Shown piece by piece: positions 1-8,880 of a DNA stretch of 64,000 bases; the stretch's first letter is position 1, and every line of letters begins with the position of its first letter. Both the position numbers and the translations under genes were made by a program. Source of the DNA: Paraburkholderia metrosideri (GTDB taxonomy: Bacteria > Pseudomonadota > Gammaproteobacteria > Burkholderiales > Burkholderiaceae); NCBI RefSeq assembly GCF_904848625.1, contig NZ_CAJHCP010000008.1, positions 248,001-312,000 on the forward strand, written 5' to 3'. The notes beneath the pieces are model-generated. The model was not told the origin of the DNA, did not search any database, and worked only from the letters and a program-made list of their open reading frames with translations.

Positions 1-145
1 CGGGCCGTTTTCTTTTCAGCTGAGGCTTCCGGTGGCCCAAGCCGCGTCGGCGCCAAAGGACCGCCCGCCAGCGCCGGGCGGATCGCCCCGGCAGCGGCTA
101 CAATGACAGGTTTCCTGAAAAAGCCGGCGCAAGCCCTTGTCCGCC

Positions 146-1216
146 ATGAACCAGCCTGCTCAAACCGCCACGCCAGCCCGCTCCGAAGCCGCCTACACGC
201 GCGGTGCGACGCTCCCTGCGCTGCTCAAGTCGCGCATCCTGATCCTGGACGGCGCAATGGGCACGATGATCCAGCAATACAAGCTCGACGAAGCGCGTTA
301 TCGCGGCGAGCGGTTCAAGGACTATCCGACCGACATCAAAGGCAACAACGAGTTGCTGTCGCTCACGCAGCCACAGATCATCGCCGAGATTCACGAACAG
401 TATCTGGCGGCGGGCTCAGACATCATCGAAACGAATACGTTTGGTGCGACGACGGTCGCGCAGGCGGACTACGGGATGGAAGCACTGGCCATCGAGATGA
501 ACCTCGAATCGGCCAAGCTCGCGCGCGCAGCCTGCGACAAGTATTCGACGCCCGACAAGCCGCGCTTCGTCGCCGGCGCCATCGGACCGACGCCGAAGAC
601 CGCGAGCATCTCGCCGGACGTGAACGATCCAGGCGCACGCAACGTGACGTTCGACGAACTGCGCGCCGCCTATTACGAACAAGCCAAAGCGCTGCTGGAT
701 GGCGGCGCCGATCTGTTCCTCGTCGAAACGATTTTCGACACGCTCAATGCGAAGGCCGCGCTGTTCGCGCTCGACGAGCTGTTCGAGAACACCGGCGAGC
801 GTCTGCCAATCATGATCTCGGGCACCGTCACCGACGCATCGGGCCGCATTCTGTCGGGTCAGACCGTCGAGGCGTTCTGGAATTCGCTGCGTCACGCGAA
901 ACCGCTCACGTTCGGGCTGAACTGCGCGCTGGGCGCGGCGTTAATGCGTCCGTACGTCGCCGAACTGGCAAAGCTGTGCGACACCTATGTGTCGTGCTAT
1001 CCGAACGCCGGTTTGCCGAATCCGATGAGCGATACGGGCTTTGATGAATTGCCGGCGGATACTTCGGGATTGCTGAAGGAATTTGCCCAGGCTGGTCTGG
1101 TCAATATCGCCGGTGGTTGCTGCGGCACGACGCCGGAGCACATCGCCGCGATTGCGAAAGCGCTGGCCGACGTCAAGCCGCGTCAATGGCCGACGCAATA
1201 TCGCGACGCCGCCTGA
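146..1216 (+). CDS. metH: Methionine synthase, homocysteine-binding subunit (split MetH, N-terminal half)
   Basis: This protein of about 356 aa is the homocysteine S-methyltransferase module of cobalamin-dependent methionine synthase. It opens with the ILDGAMGT motif of the family. It carries the three zinc-ligand cysteines, Cys260 in GLNC and Cys325-326 in GGCCG, which activate the homocysteine thiol. It stops right after this domain, whereas the E. coli enzyme is one chain of about 1,200 aa; the remaining modules are in the next gene, 129 bp downstream. The ATG at 146 was chosen; an in-frame TTG at 137 is possible, and neither has a clear ribosome binding site. A TACAAT at 99-104 may be the -10 box. 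Split MetH is, from memory, usual in Burkholderiales, so this is not read as a broken gene. Confidence 0.93.
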   Translation: MNQPAQTATPARSEAAYTRGATLPALLKSRILILDGAMGTMIQQYKLDEARYRGERFKDYPTDIKGNNELLSLTQPQIIAEIHEQYLAAGSDIIETNTFGATTVAQADYGMEALAIEMNLESAKLARAACDKYSTPDKPRFVAGAIGPTPKTASISPDVNDPGARNVTFDELRAAYYEQAKALLDGGADLFLVETIFDTLNAKAALFALDELFENTGERLPIMISGTVTDASGRILSGQTVEAFWNSLRHAKPLTFGLNCALGAALMRPYVAELAKLCDTYVSCYPNAGLPNPMSDTGFDELPADTSGLLKEFAQAGLVNIAGGCCGTTPEHIAAIAKALADVKPRQWPTQYRDAA

Positions 1217-1223
1217 CGAGGGA

Positions 1224-1250
1224 AGCGGCCTGAATCTCAGGCCGCTGTCG
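1224..1250 (+). terminator. Hairpin between the two MetH halves
   Basis: AGCGGCCTGA (1224-1233) and TCAGGCCGCT (1237-1246) form a perfect 10-bp stem with a 3-nt loop, starting eight bases after the stop codon of the first half. The sequence after it is only moderately T-rich (GTCGTTCGTATTTA). It could be a weak terminator, an attenuator or an mRNA-stabilising structure that sets the ratio of the two subunits. The hairpin is seen; the role is inferred. Confidence 0.5.
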
Positions 1251-1344
1251 TTCGTATTTATCCGGCAGCAGCATCAAAGCAGCGGCAAACAAAGATGTAT
1301 CCCAGCCGCACCTAACACGCAAGCCATCGACCCGCACCTACGCC

Positions 1345-4062
1345 ATGACCGATCACACCATGCGCCTTTCCGGCCTCGAGCCGTTCAACGTCACGCCCGG
1401 GACGCTCTTCATCAACGTTGGTGAGCGCACCAACGTGACCGGCTCGAAAGCGTTCGCGCGAATGATCCTGAACGACCAGTTCGACGAAGCGATCGCCGTG
1501 GCGCGCCAGCAGGTCGAAAACGGCGCGCAGGTCATCGACGTCAACATGGACGAGGCGATGCTCGATTCGAAAGCGGCGATGGTGCGCTTCATGAATCTGA
1601 TCGCATCGGAGCCGGACATCGCGCGCGTGCCGATCATGATCGATTCGTCGAAATGGGAAGTGATCGAAGCGGGCCTGAAGTGCGTGCAAGGCAAGGCGAT
1701 CGTCAACTCGATCTCGCTGAAGGAAGGTGAAGCAGCGTTCCGCCATCACGCGAACCTGATTCGCCGCTACGGCGCGGCGGCGGTGGTGATGGCGTTCGAC
1801 GAACAAGGTCAGGCCGACACTTTCGAGCGCAAGACGCAGATCTGCAAACGCTCGTATGACTTCCTCGTGAACGAAGTCGGCTTCCCGCCGGAAGACATCG
1901 TGTTCGATCCGAACATCTTCGCGGTCGCCACTGGTATCGAGGAACACAACAACTACGCGGTCGACTTCATCGAGGCGACCCGCTGGATCAAGCAGAACCT
2001 GCCGTACGCGAAGGTGAGCGGCGGCGTGTCGAACGTGTCGTTTTCGTTCCGCGGCAACGACCCGGTGCGCGAGGCGATCCACACCGTGTTCCTCTACTAC
2101 GCGATTCAGGCGGGGATGGACATGGGCATCGTCAACGCGGGCCAGCTCGGCGTGTATGCCGAGCTCGATCCGGAGTTGCGCGAACGTGTCGAAGACGTGG
2201 TGCTGAACCGTCGCGACGACGCCACCGACCGTCTGCTCGAAATCGCCGACAAGTTCAAAACCGGCGCGGCAAAAAAAGAAGAGAACCTCGAGTGGCGTAA
2301 CCAGCCGGTCGAAAAGCGTCTCGCCCACGCGCTCGTGTCGGGCATCACGAACTTTATCGTCGAAGACACCGAAGAAGTGCGCGCGAAGATCGCCGCCGAA
2401 GGTGGCCGCCCGATCAGCGTGATCGAAGGCCCGCTGATGGCCGGCATGGATATCGTCGGCGACCTGTTCGGACAGGGCAAGATGTTCCTGCCGCAAGTCG
2501 TGAAATCGGCGCGTGTGATGAAGCAGGCGGTCGCGCATCTGATTCCGTACATCGAAGAAGAAAAGAAGCTGATGGCCGAAGCCGGCGCCGACGTGCGCGC
2601 GAAGGGCAAGATCGTGATCGCGACCGTCAAGGGCGACGTGCACGACATCGGCAAGAACATTGTCTCGGTGGTGCTTCAGTGCAATAACTTCGAAGTGGTC
2701 AACATGGGCGTGATGGTCTCGTGCAACGACATTCTCGCGAAGGCGAAGGTCGAAGGCGCGGACATCATCGGGCTGTCGGGGCTGATCACGCCGAGTCTCG
2801 AAGAGATGGCCTACGTCGCGTCGGAAATGCAGCGCGACGATTATTTCCGCGTGAAGAAGATTCCGCTGCTGATCGGCGGCGCCACCACGTCACGCGTGCA
2901 CACCGCCGTGAAGATCGCGCCGCATTACGAAGGGCCGGTGGTGTACGTGCCGGACGCGTCGCGTTCGGTTTCGGTGGCGTCGAGCCTGTTGTCCGACGAA
3001 GGCGCGGCAAAGTATGTCGACGACCTCAAGGCCGATTACGACCGCATTCGCGTTCAGCACGCCAACAAGAAGGCCACGCCGATGGTCACGCTCGCCGAAG
3101 CGCGCGCGAACAAGACGAAGATCGACTGGGCCGGTTATCAGCCGGTCAAGCCAAAGTTCATCGGCCGCCGGGTGTTCAGGAACTTCGACTTGAGCGACCT
3201 TGCGAACTATATCGACTGGGGTCCGTTCTTCCAGACGTGGGACCTCGCGGGTCCGTATCCGGCGATTCTGAACGACGAGATCGTCGGCGAATCGGCACGC
3301 CGGGTGTTCTCGGACGGCAAGTCGATGCTCTCGCGCCTGATCCAGGGCCGCTGGCTGCAGGCCAACGGCGTGATCGCGCTGCTGCCGGCCAACACGGTGA
3401 ACGACGACGACATCGAAATCTACACGGACGAATCGCGCTCGGAAGTCGCGCTGACCTGGCGCAATCTGCGCCAGCAAAGCGTGCGGCCGGTGGTGGACGG
3501 CGTGATGCGGCCGAACCGGTCGCTCGCCGACTTCATCGCGCCGAAGGAATCGGGCGTGGCCGACTACATCGGCATGTTCGCGGTCACCGCCGGTCTGGGC
3601 GTCGATGTGAAGGAAAAGCAGTTCGAAAAGGATCACGACGACTACAGCGCGATCATGCTGAAGGCGCTTGCCGACCGTTTCGCCGAGGCCTTCGCCGAAG
3701 CAATGCACGCCCGCGTGCGGCGCGATCTGTGGGGCTATGCGAACGCTGAAAACCTGTCCAACGACGACCTGATCGCCGAGAAATATCACGGCATCCGCCC
3801 CGCTCCGGGCTACCCGGCGTGCCCGGACCACCTGGTCAAGCGCGACATGTTCGACGTGCTGCAAGCCAACGAAATCGGCATGAGCGTGACCGAATCACTG
3901 GCGATGCTGCCAGCAGCCAGCGTGTCGGGCTTCTATCTGGCGCACCCGGACAGCACGTATTTCTCGGTCGGCAAGATCGGCCAGGACCAGGTTGAAGACT
4001 TCGCGCAACGCATGTCGTTGTCGAAAGCGGACGCTGAACGGGCGTTGGCGCCTTTGCTGTAA
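1345..4062 (+). CDS. metH: Methionine synthase, folate/cobalamin/activation subunit (split MetH, C-terminal half)
   Basis: The 905-aa protein contains the rest of MetH: a pterin-binding barrel (about residues 10-280, VGERTNVTGS), the cobalamin-binding region (about 310-560) and the S-adenosylmethionine-dependent reactivation domain (about 590-895). The cobalt ligand is His433 in the DxHxxG motif (GDVHDIGKN). With the upstream homocysteine-binding protein it transfers the methyl group of 5-methyltetrahydrofolate to homocysteine through methylcobalamin. The residues after the barrel are continuous with no frameshift. The two genes are co-directional and probably co-transcribed, with a hairpin between them. 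A start a few codons downstream (MRLSGLEP) is possible. Confidence 0.95.
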   Translation: MTDHTMRLSGLEPFNVTPGTLFINVGERTNVTGSKAFARMILNDQFDEAIAVARQQVENGAQVIDVNMDEAMLDSKAAMVRFMNLIASEPDIARVPIMIDSSKWEVIEAGLKCVQGKAIVNSISLKEGEAAFRHHANLIRRYGAAAVVMAFDEQGQADTFERKTQICKRSYDFLVNEVGFPPEDIVFDPNIFAVATGIEEHNNYAVDFIEATRWIKQNLPYAKVSGGVSNVSFSFRGNDPVREAIHTVFLYYAIQAGMDMGIVNAGQLGVYAELDPELRERVEDVVLNRRDDATDRLLEIADKFKTGAAKKEENLEWRNQPVEKRLAHALVSGITNFIVEDTEEVRAKIAAEGGRPISVIEGPLMAGMDIVGDLFGQGKMFLPQVVKSARVMKQAVAHLIPYIEEEKKLMAEAGADVRAKGKIVIATVKGDVHDIGKNIVSVVLQCNNFEVVNMGVMVSCNDILAKAKVEGADIIGLSGLITPSLEEMAYVASEMQRDDYFRVKKIPLLIGGATTSRVHTAVKIAPHYEGPVVYVPDASRSVSVASSLLSDEGAAKYVDDLKADYDRIRVQHANKKATPMVTLAEARANKTKIDWAGYQPVKPKFIGRRVFRNFDLSDLANYIDWGPFFQTWDLAGPYPAILNDEIVGESARRVFSDGKSMLSRLIQGRWLQANGVIALLPANTVNDDDIEIYTDESRSEVALTWRNLRQQSVRPVVDGVMRPNRSLADFIAPKESGVADYIGMFAVTAGLGVDVKEKQFEKDHDDYSAIMLKALADRFAEAFAEAMHARVRRDLWGYANAENLSNDDLIAEKYHGIRPAPGYPACPDHLVKRDMFDVLQANEIGMSVTESLAMLPAASVSGFYLAHPDSTYFSVGKIGQDQVEDFAQRMSLSKADAERALAPLL

Positions 4063-4217
4063 GCCTTGTGGCGGGAAACCCACTATATCGGGTCTGAAAG
4101 ACTGAATATTTGCGGCAGCGTAATTTTCGTCTTTGTAGACTGAACCCGGTTTTATCCCGCCAGGCGCGAATACAACGCGTCGGCTTATTAATTGCAATCG
4201 TCGACGGAGAGAATCGT

Positions 4218-4427
4218 ATGAAGAAGCTGACGCTGTTATTGACTGCCGTTTCACTTGCTGCGGGCGCCTCAGTGGCGCTGGCCCAGCCTGCCGCTCCGGG
4301 CGCGGCCAGTGCGGTGAGCTCGTATTCGCCGCCTACGGAGAAACACGTCAAGAAGCCGAAGAAAAAGAAAGTGAAGAAAGGTGCGTCGGCTCCTGCGGCC
4401 GCTCCAGCGGATGCCGCCAGCCAGTAA
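4218..4427 (+). CDS. Small secreted Lys/Ala/Pro-rich protein
   Basis: A 69-aa protein. The ATG at 4218 follows a purine-rich GGAGAG about seven bases upstream, which is a better start than the upstream in-frame codons. Residues 1-22 look like a Sec signal peptide (MKKLTLLLTAVSLAAG, cleavage near ALA-Q). The mature part is short and basic, with a KKPKKKKVKK patch followed by an Ala/Pro tail. No enzymatic motif is visible. Small exported proteins of this type are common in Burkholderia-type genomes, and no function is known to me. It is followed by a clear terminator. Confidence 0.7.
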   Translation: MKKLTLLLTAVSLAAGASVALAQPAAPGAASAVSSYSPPTEKHVKKPKKKKVKKGASAPAAAPADAASQ

Positions 4428-4469
4428 GCTGCATGGTCAGGCCGGTCGATTCAGACCTTTGAACGACGA

Positions 4470-4496
4470 AGAGCCCGCATCGCGCGGGCTCTTTTC
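4470..4496 (+). terminator. Rho-independent terminator after the small secreted protein
   Basis: AGAGCCCGC (4470-4478) pairs with GCGGGCTCT (4484-4492) over a 5-nt loop and is followed by TTTT within CTCTTTTCATT. It ends the 4218-4427 transcription unit. Confidence 0.85.
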
Positions 4497-4585
4497 ATTG
4501 ATGCGGCGATGTCTGCGCCGCCACAGCGATCCCTTCCTGGCCCCGCTGCGGCGGGGTTGCCGCTAGCGCAACACCGCTTCTGGAA

Positions 4586-4912
4586 TCAAAGACCCCAGAC
4601 GATATCCGCGTTTTCCTTCTGCGCCGCGCGCAGCATGTCGAGGAACGGATACGCACGTTGCGCGAGTCCCGGCGGGATCTCATGATGCTCATGCCCTTCT
4701 TCGCCTTCGTGGAAATGGCCGTCGTGTTCGGCGCGTTCCTGCTTGTCGAAAGTGATGGCCGCTTCGAGTTTCGTGATGGCCGGACCCGCTTCGTCGTGAG
4801 TAATGACGCCGCGTTCTCCAAGGCGTTTGCCGACAATGCCGACCAGATACTGTGCCAGGTTCTCAAGCATCATCACGTCTGGGCAAGCACGGCATTTGAA
4901 AGTAATCAGCAT
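4586..4912 (-). CDS. DUF1840 domain-containing protein
   Basis: A 108-aa acidic protein beginning MLITFKCRACPDVMML, which I recognise as the DUF1840 family of beta-proteobacteria. It has a conserved cysteine near the N-terminus and a His/Glu-rich stretch (DGHFHEGEEGHEHHE, about residues 64-78) that could bind metal, although this is not established. Its length fits the family. It is a single gene facing the preceding unit and divergent from argS. Function unknown. Confidence 0.85.
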   Translation of the reverse strand: MLITFKCRACPDVMMLENLAQYLVGIVGKRLGERGVITHDEAGPAITKLEAAITFDKQERAEHDGHFHEGEEGHEHHEIPPGLAQRAYPFLDMLRAAQKENADIVWGL

Positions 4913-5400
4913 GACTATTCCCTTTTCGTTATGTCGGATTTGACGCGCGGGCGGCTAAAAAAGCCACTGCCGGCGCGCTCTACGTTTGCTCGCCAGGCAG
5001 GCATGGCGGCCACGGCCCTTGCTGGGCATCTCATTGAACATATTAGCACCTGCTAAAATCCGTCTGAACGGAAAAGCGCGCTGCAACGCACCGCGCGAGG
5101 CGAAGCGCAGAAATGCGTGGTTGGGTAAGTCGACGGCAGGCATCGCGGCCGAATCCGGCTGGAAACAGCCAGCGCCGTCGCAAGTTACGTTGCCGCGCCC
5201 GGTGCACCGCCTGACTGCTTTGCAGGCAACGTGCCTGACGGCGCGACGGGGTTACCCCGCGTCGCCCTGATGGACCGCAACGCGTGCAGCGCCGCTTTCC
5301 ACGCTTCTGACGAACCGGCTGCGCCTGATGCAAAAACGCATGACGCACGGCCGGCGCCTCTCCCGCCTCACCGGATTGCCTCACTGGACTCGCAACAAGC
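4913..5400. other. Gene-free 488-bp region between DUF1840 and argS
   Basis: No convincing coding sequence is present; the short open frames are arginine/alanine-rich shadows. It must hold divergent promoters. A possible -10 box TAAAAT lies at 5054-5059, with TTGAAC at 5034-5039 but only 14 bp between them, so this is weak. No riboswitch or tRNA was recognised. Confidence 0.6.
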
Positions 5401-7191
5401 ATGCTGCCCGCACATAAACATACCCTCGAAACACTGCTCGCCGACACGGTGAAGCAGGTCGCAGAAGCCACCCAGGGCGCGACCGAAGCCGCTTTTGTGT
5501 CGCCCACCATCACGCTCGAACGACCCAAGGTCGCCGCTCATGGCGACGTCGCGTGCAATGTGGCCATGCAACTCGCCAAGCCGCTGCGCGCGAATCCGCG
5601 CCAGCTGGCTCAACAGATCGTCGACGCACTCCTCGCGCAGCCGCAGGCCAAAGGCCTGATCGACGCCGCTGAAGTGGCCGGCCCCGGCTTCATCAACCTG
5701 CGTCTCGCCGCTGCGGCCAAGCAGGCGGTGATCGCCGCCGTGTTCGCCGAGCAGGACAAGTTCGGCCGCTCGGATCGCGACGCCGGCAAGCACGTGCTGA
5801 TCGAATTCGTGTCGGCGAACCCCACCGGTCCGCTGCACGTCGGCCACGGCCGCCAGGCCGCGCTCGGCGACGCGCTCGCCAACGTGCTGACCTCGCAAGG
5901 CTGGGACGTGCATCGCGAGTTCTACTACAACGACGCCGGCGTGCAGATCCACACGCTCGCGCTGTCCACTCAGGCGCGCGCACGCGGCCTCGCTCCCGGT
6001 GACGAAGGCTGGCCGGCTTCGGCGTACAACGGCGAGTACATTGCCGACATCGCGAAAGACTATCTGGACGGCGCGACCGTAGCGGCGAGCGACGGCGAAC
6101 CCGTCACCGGTGCGCGCGACGTCGAAAACCTCGAAGCGATCCGCCGCTTCGCCGTCGCGTATCTGCGCCGCGAGCAGGACATGGACTTGCAGGCGTTCGG
6201 CGTGAAGTTCGACCAGTACTATCTGGAGTCGTCGCTGTACACGGAAGGCCGGGTCGAGAAAACCGTCAATGCACTGGTCGCCGCCGGCAAGACCTACGAG
6301 CAGGACGACGCCCTGTGGCTGCGCACCACCGACGACGGCGACGACAAAGACCGCGTGATGCGCAAGAAAGACGGTACCTACACGTACTTCGTGCCCGACG
6401 TCGCCTATCACGTCGCCAAGTGGGAGCGCGGCTTCACGAAGGTCATCAACGTTCAGGGTTCGGACCACCACGGCACGATCGCGCGCGTGCGTGCCGGCCT
6501 GCAAGGTCTTGGCATCGGCATTCCGAAGGGCTATCCCGACTACATCCTGCACAAGATGGTCACCGTCATGCGCAACGGCGAAGAGGTGAAAATCTCCAAG
6601 CGCGCGGGCAGCTACGTGACGGTGCGCGACCTGATCGAATGGTCGGGCGGCGCGCTGCCAGGCCAGGAAGCCGCCGTCGATCTGATCGACGAAGACACCA
6701 TTCGCCGTGGCCGCGATGCGGTGCGCTTCTTCCTGATCTCGCGCAAGGCGGATACGGAATTCGTGTTCGACATCGACCTCGCGCTGAAGCAGAACGACGA
6801 GAATCCGGTGCACTACGTGCAATACGCGCACGCACGCATCTGCTCGGTGATCGCCGAATGCAAGACGCGCTACAACACCGACGAAAGCACGCTCGCAAGC
6901 GTGGACGTGTCGCCGCTCACCAGCGAACGCGCAATGGCTCTGCTGAACAAGCTCGCCGAATTCCCGGACATGCTGCAACATGCCGCCGACGAACTCGCAC
7001 CGCACGCGGTCGCGTTCTATCTGCGCGACCTCGCCGGGGAATTCCACTCGTTCTACAATGACCGTGCCGAGCGCGTGCTGGTCGACGATGCGGCCGAGCG
7101 CAATGCACGCGTGGCATTGCTCGCGGCCACGCGCCAGGTGCTGGCCAACGGTCTCGCGACGATCGGCGTCTCCGCTCCCGCCAAGATGTAA
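5401..7191 (+). CDS. argS: Arginyl-tRNA synthetase
   Basis: A 596-aa class I aminoacyl-tRNA synthetase that charges tRNA-Arg in the cytosol. The N-terminal Add-1 domain covers about residues 1-115. The HIGH signature appears as HVGH at residues 146-149 (ANPTGPLHVGHGRQAALGD). The second nucleotide-binding motif is the arginine-specific KISKR variant at residues 397-401. The all-helical anticodon-binding DALR domain occupies the last 120 residues. Length is close to family size. The SPOR-domain gene follows after 79 bp with its own apparent promoter. Confidence 0.97.
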   Translation: MLPAHKHTLETLLADTVKQVAEATQGATEAAFVSPTITLERPKVAAHGDVACNVAMQLAKPLRANPRQLAQQIVDALLAQPQAKGLIDAAEVAGPGFINLRLAAAAKQAVIAAVFAEQDKFGRSDRDAGKHVLIEFVSANPTGPLHVGHGRQAALGDALANVLTSQGWDVHREFYYNDAGVQIHTLALSTQARARGLAPGDEGWPASAYNGEYIADIAKDYLDGATVAASDGEPVTGARDVENLEAIRRFAVAYLRREQDMDLQAFGVKFDQYYLESSLYTEGRVEKTVNALVAAGKTYEQDDALWLRTTDDGDDKDRVMRKKDGTYTYFVPDVAYHVAKWERGFTKVINVQGSDHHGTIARVRAGLQGLGIGIPKGYPDYILHKMVTVMRNGEEVKISKRAGSYVTVRDLIEWSGGALPGQEAAVDLIDEDTIRRGRDAVRFFLISRKADTEFVFDIDLALKQNDENPVHYVQYAHARICSVIAECKTRYNTDESTLASVDVSPLTSERAMALLNKLAEFPDMLQHAADELAPHAVAFYLRDLAGEFHSFYNDRAERVLVDDAAERNARVALLAATRQVLANGLATIGVSAPAKM

Positions 7192-7213
7192 GTCCTCCGG
7201 CGCAACATGCATG

Positions 7214-7238
7214 CGGCCGTCGCTATAATCGACGGCCG
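7214..7238 (+). promoter_or_regulatory. Promoter -10 inside an inverted repeat, upstream of the SPOR gene
   Basis: A consensus TATAAT (7224-7229) sits in the 7-nt loop of a perfect 9-bp inverted repeat, CGGCCGTCG (7214-7222) and CGACGGCCG (7230-7238). It lies 42 bp before the SPOR-domain start. It could be an operator overlapping the -10 element, or a hairpin closing the argS transcript; there is no T run after it. Confidence 0.55.
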
Positions 7239-7270
7239 TTCCAGGATTCTTTTTGCAGGTGATTCGTACG

Positions 7271-8071
7271 ATGGCAAAACCACGCCGCACAACAAAGCAA
7301 TCGAAGCAAACCGGGGGCACTTTTCTCGGCATCGTGCTGGGCCTGATCGTCGGCCTGGCGATCGCGGTAGTGGTGGCGCTGTATATCACCCGGGCACCTA
7401 CGCCATTCGTGTCGAAGGTCGCACCGCCCGCGGCATCCGACTCCAACGCGGGCAACACGCAATACGATCCGAACCGTCCGCTGCAAGGCAAGACGCCGGG
7501 CCAACCGGTGCCGCAAGCTGCGCAACCGGCTCCGCCTAACACCGCGCCGGGTCAAACCAATTCGCAAACCCAGTCGGGTATCGCGGAAGAACCGCAGATC
7601 ATCGAAGTGCCGCCGTCGGCCGGCAATGCAAACGGCACGGCGGTTGCGCCGAAGCCTTCGCAAGATAACGGCAACGAAACGGCCACGGCGCCTGCTCCGG
7701 TGAAGAAGCCGCAAGCATCGAGCGCACCGGCTGCCACCGCCGCAGGCTCTGCACCGAAGCCCAACGCGACGGCCAATGCCAATGCGAAACCGGGGTCGGC
7801 TGCTACGGCGACGTCCGCTCCGGGCGATGCGAACACCGGCTACTTCCTGCAAGTGGGCGCATACAAGACCGCAGCCGATGCCGAACAGCAACGCGCGCGT
7901 CTCGCGTTCCAGGGCTTCGAATCGAAGGTTACCCAGCGTGATGCAGGCGGCGTGACGTACTATCGCGTGCGCATCGGGCCGTTTTCGAAGTTCGAGGACA
8001 TGAATTCGAACCGTCAGCGTCTGTCGGACGCGGGTGTCGATACCGCGGTAATCCGTTTCACCAAACAATAA
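7271..8071 (+). CDS. SPOR-domain (FtsN-like) inner-membrane protein
   Basis: A 266-aa protein with FtsN-like architecture: a short basic cytoplasmic tail (MAKPRRTTKQSKQ), one membrane segment (about residues 17-40), a long Pro/Ala/Gln-rich periplasmic linker (about 45-185) and a C-terminal SPOR domain (about 190-264) opening GYFLQVGAYK. SPOR domains bind denuded septal peptidoglycan, so a role at the division site is likely. The ATG at 7271 gives the expected basic start. It could be FtsN itself or another SPOR protein; the sequence does not decide this. dsbA follows 155 bp later. Confidence 0.88.
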   Translation: MAKPRRTTKQSKQTGGTFLGIVLGLIVGLAIAVVVALYITRAPTPFVSKVAPPAASDSNAGNTQYDPNRPLQGKTPGQPVPQAAQPAPPNTAPGQTNSQTQSGIAEEPQIIEVPPSAGNANGTAVAPKPSQDNGNETATAPAPVKKPQASSAPAATAAGSAPKPNATANANAKPGSAATATSAPGDANTGYFLQVGAYKTAADAEQQRARLAFQGFESKVTQRDAGGVTYYRVRIGPFSKFEDMNSNRQRLSDAGVDTAVIRFTKQ

Positions 8072-8226
8072 ACAAACGGTAAACATCGGCACGCGCCGCC
8101 AGCCGAACTATGAGCGAGCCGCGCGTGTCACAGCCCGATGGGCGATCAAACATCGTCTGACTCTGAGAAGCGGTGACGGGCATTTGCGTGGCGCCACCGC
8201 TTTACTGCCTACCTGGATCACACAAC

Positions 8227-8865
8227 ATGAAAAAACTGCTGAGCATTCTGTTTCTCTCGCTGGGTCTGATCGCCGCCACGGCCCAGGCGTCGCCGTCCGC
8301 ACCGGTGGCAGGCAAGGACTACACCGTGCTGCCGTCGCCGCAACCGACCGACGTGCCGGCCGGCAAGATCGAAGTCACCGAATTCTTCTGGTACGGCTGC
8401 CCGCACTGCAACGAATTCAACCCGTACCTCGAAGCATGGGTGAAGAAGCAGGCTCCTGACGTCGTGTTCAAGCGTGTGCCGGTTGCATTCCGCGACGACT
8501 TCATTCCGCACTCGAAGATGTACCACGCGCTCGACGCCCTCGGCGTCGCTCAGGAACTGACGCCGAAGGTGTTCAACGAAATCCACGTCAACAAGAACTA
8601 TCTGCTGACGCCGGAAGATCAGGCCAAATTCCTCGCCAAGAACGGTGTCGATCCGAAGAAGTACATGGAAGCGTACAACTCGTTCTCGACGCAAAGCGCA
8701 TTGCAGAAGGACAAGAAGCTGCTCGACGACTACAAGATCGACGGCGTGCCGACGCTCGCGGTGCAAGGCAAGTATGAAACCGGTCCGGCCGCCACCGACA
8801 GCCTGCCGGGCACGATCCAGGTGCTCGACTACCTGGTGTCGCAAATCCGCGCGAAGAAGATGTAA
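8227..8865 (+). CDS. dsbA: Thiol:disulfide interchange protein DsbA
   Basis: A 212-aa periplasmic oxidoreductase that introduces disulfides into exported proteins. Residues 1-21 form a Sec signal peptide (cleavage near AQA-SPS). The thioredoxin-fold active site is CPHC at residues 58-61 within FFWYGCPHCNEF, the classic DsbA dipeptide. The cis-proline loop is GVPTLAV near the C-terminus. The start at 8227 was chosen because it begins the signal peptide. The next SDR gene starts 15 bp after the stop, suggesting a shared transcript. Confidence 0.95.
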   Translation: MKKLLSILFLSLGLIAATAQASPSAPVAGKDYTVLPSPQPTDVPAGKIEVTEFFWYGCPHCNEFNPYLEAWVKKQAPDVVFKRVPVAFRDDFIPHSKMYHALDALGVAQELTPKVFNEIHVNKNYLLTPEDQAKFLAKNGVDPKKYMEAYNSFSTQSALQKDKKLLDDYKIDGVPTLAVQGKYETGPAATDSLPGTIQVLDYLVSQIRAKKM

Positions 8866-8880
8866 AGACGAGGCGCCGCA

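Noticed and set aside
1..136. Cobalamin or SAH riboswitch before metH
   Set aside because: Neither the B12-box nor the SAH core motif could be found; only 136 bp are visible, so the 5' region may be cut.
5401..5660. tRNA genes near argS or leuS
   Set aside because: No cloverleaf with TTCRANNCC arm was recognised in the flanking gaps.
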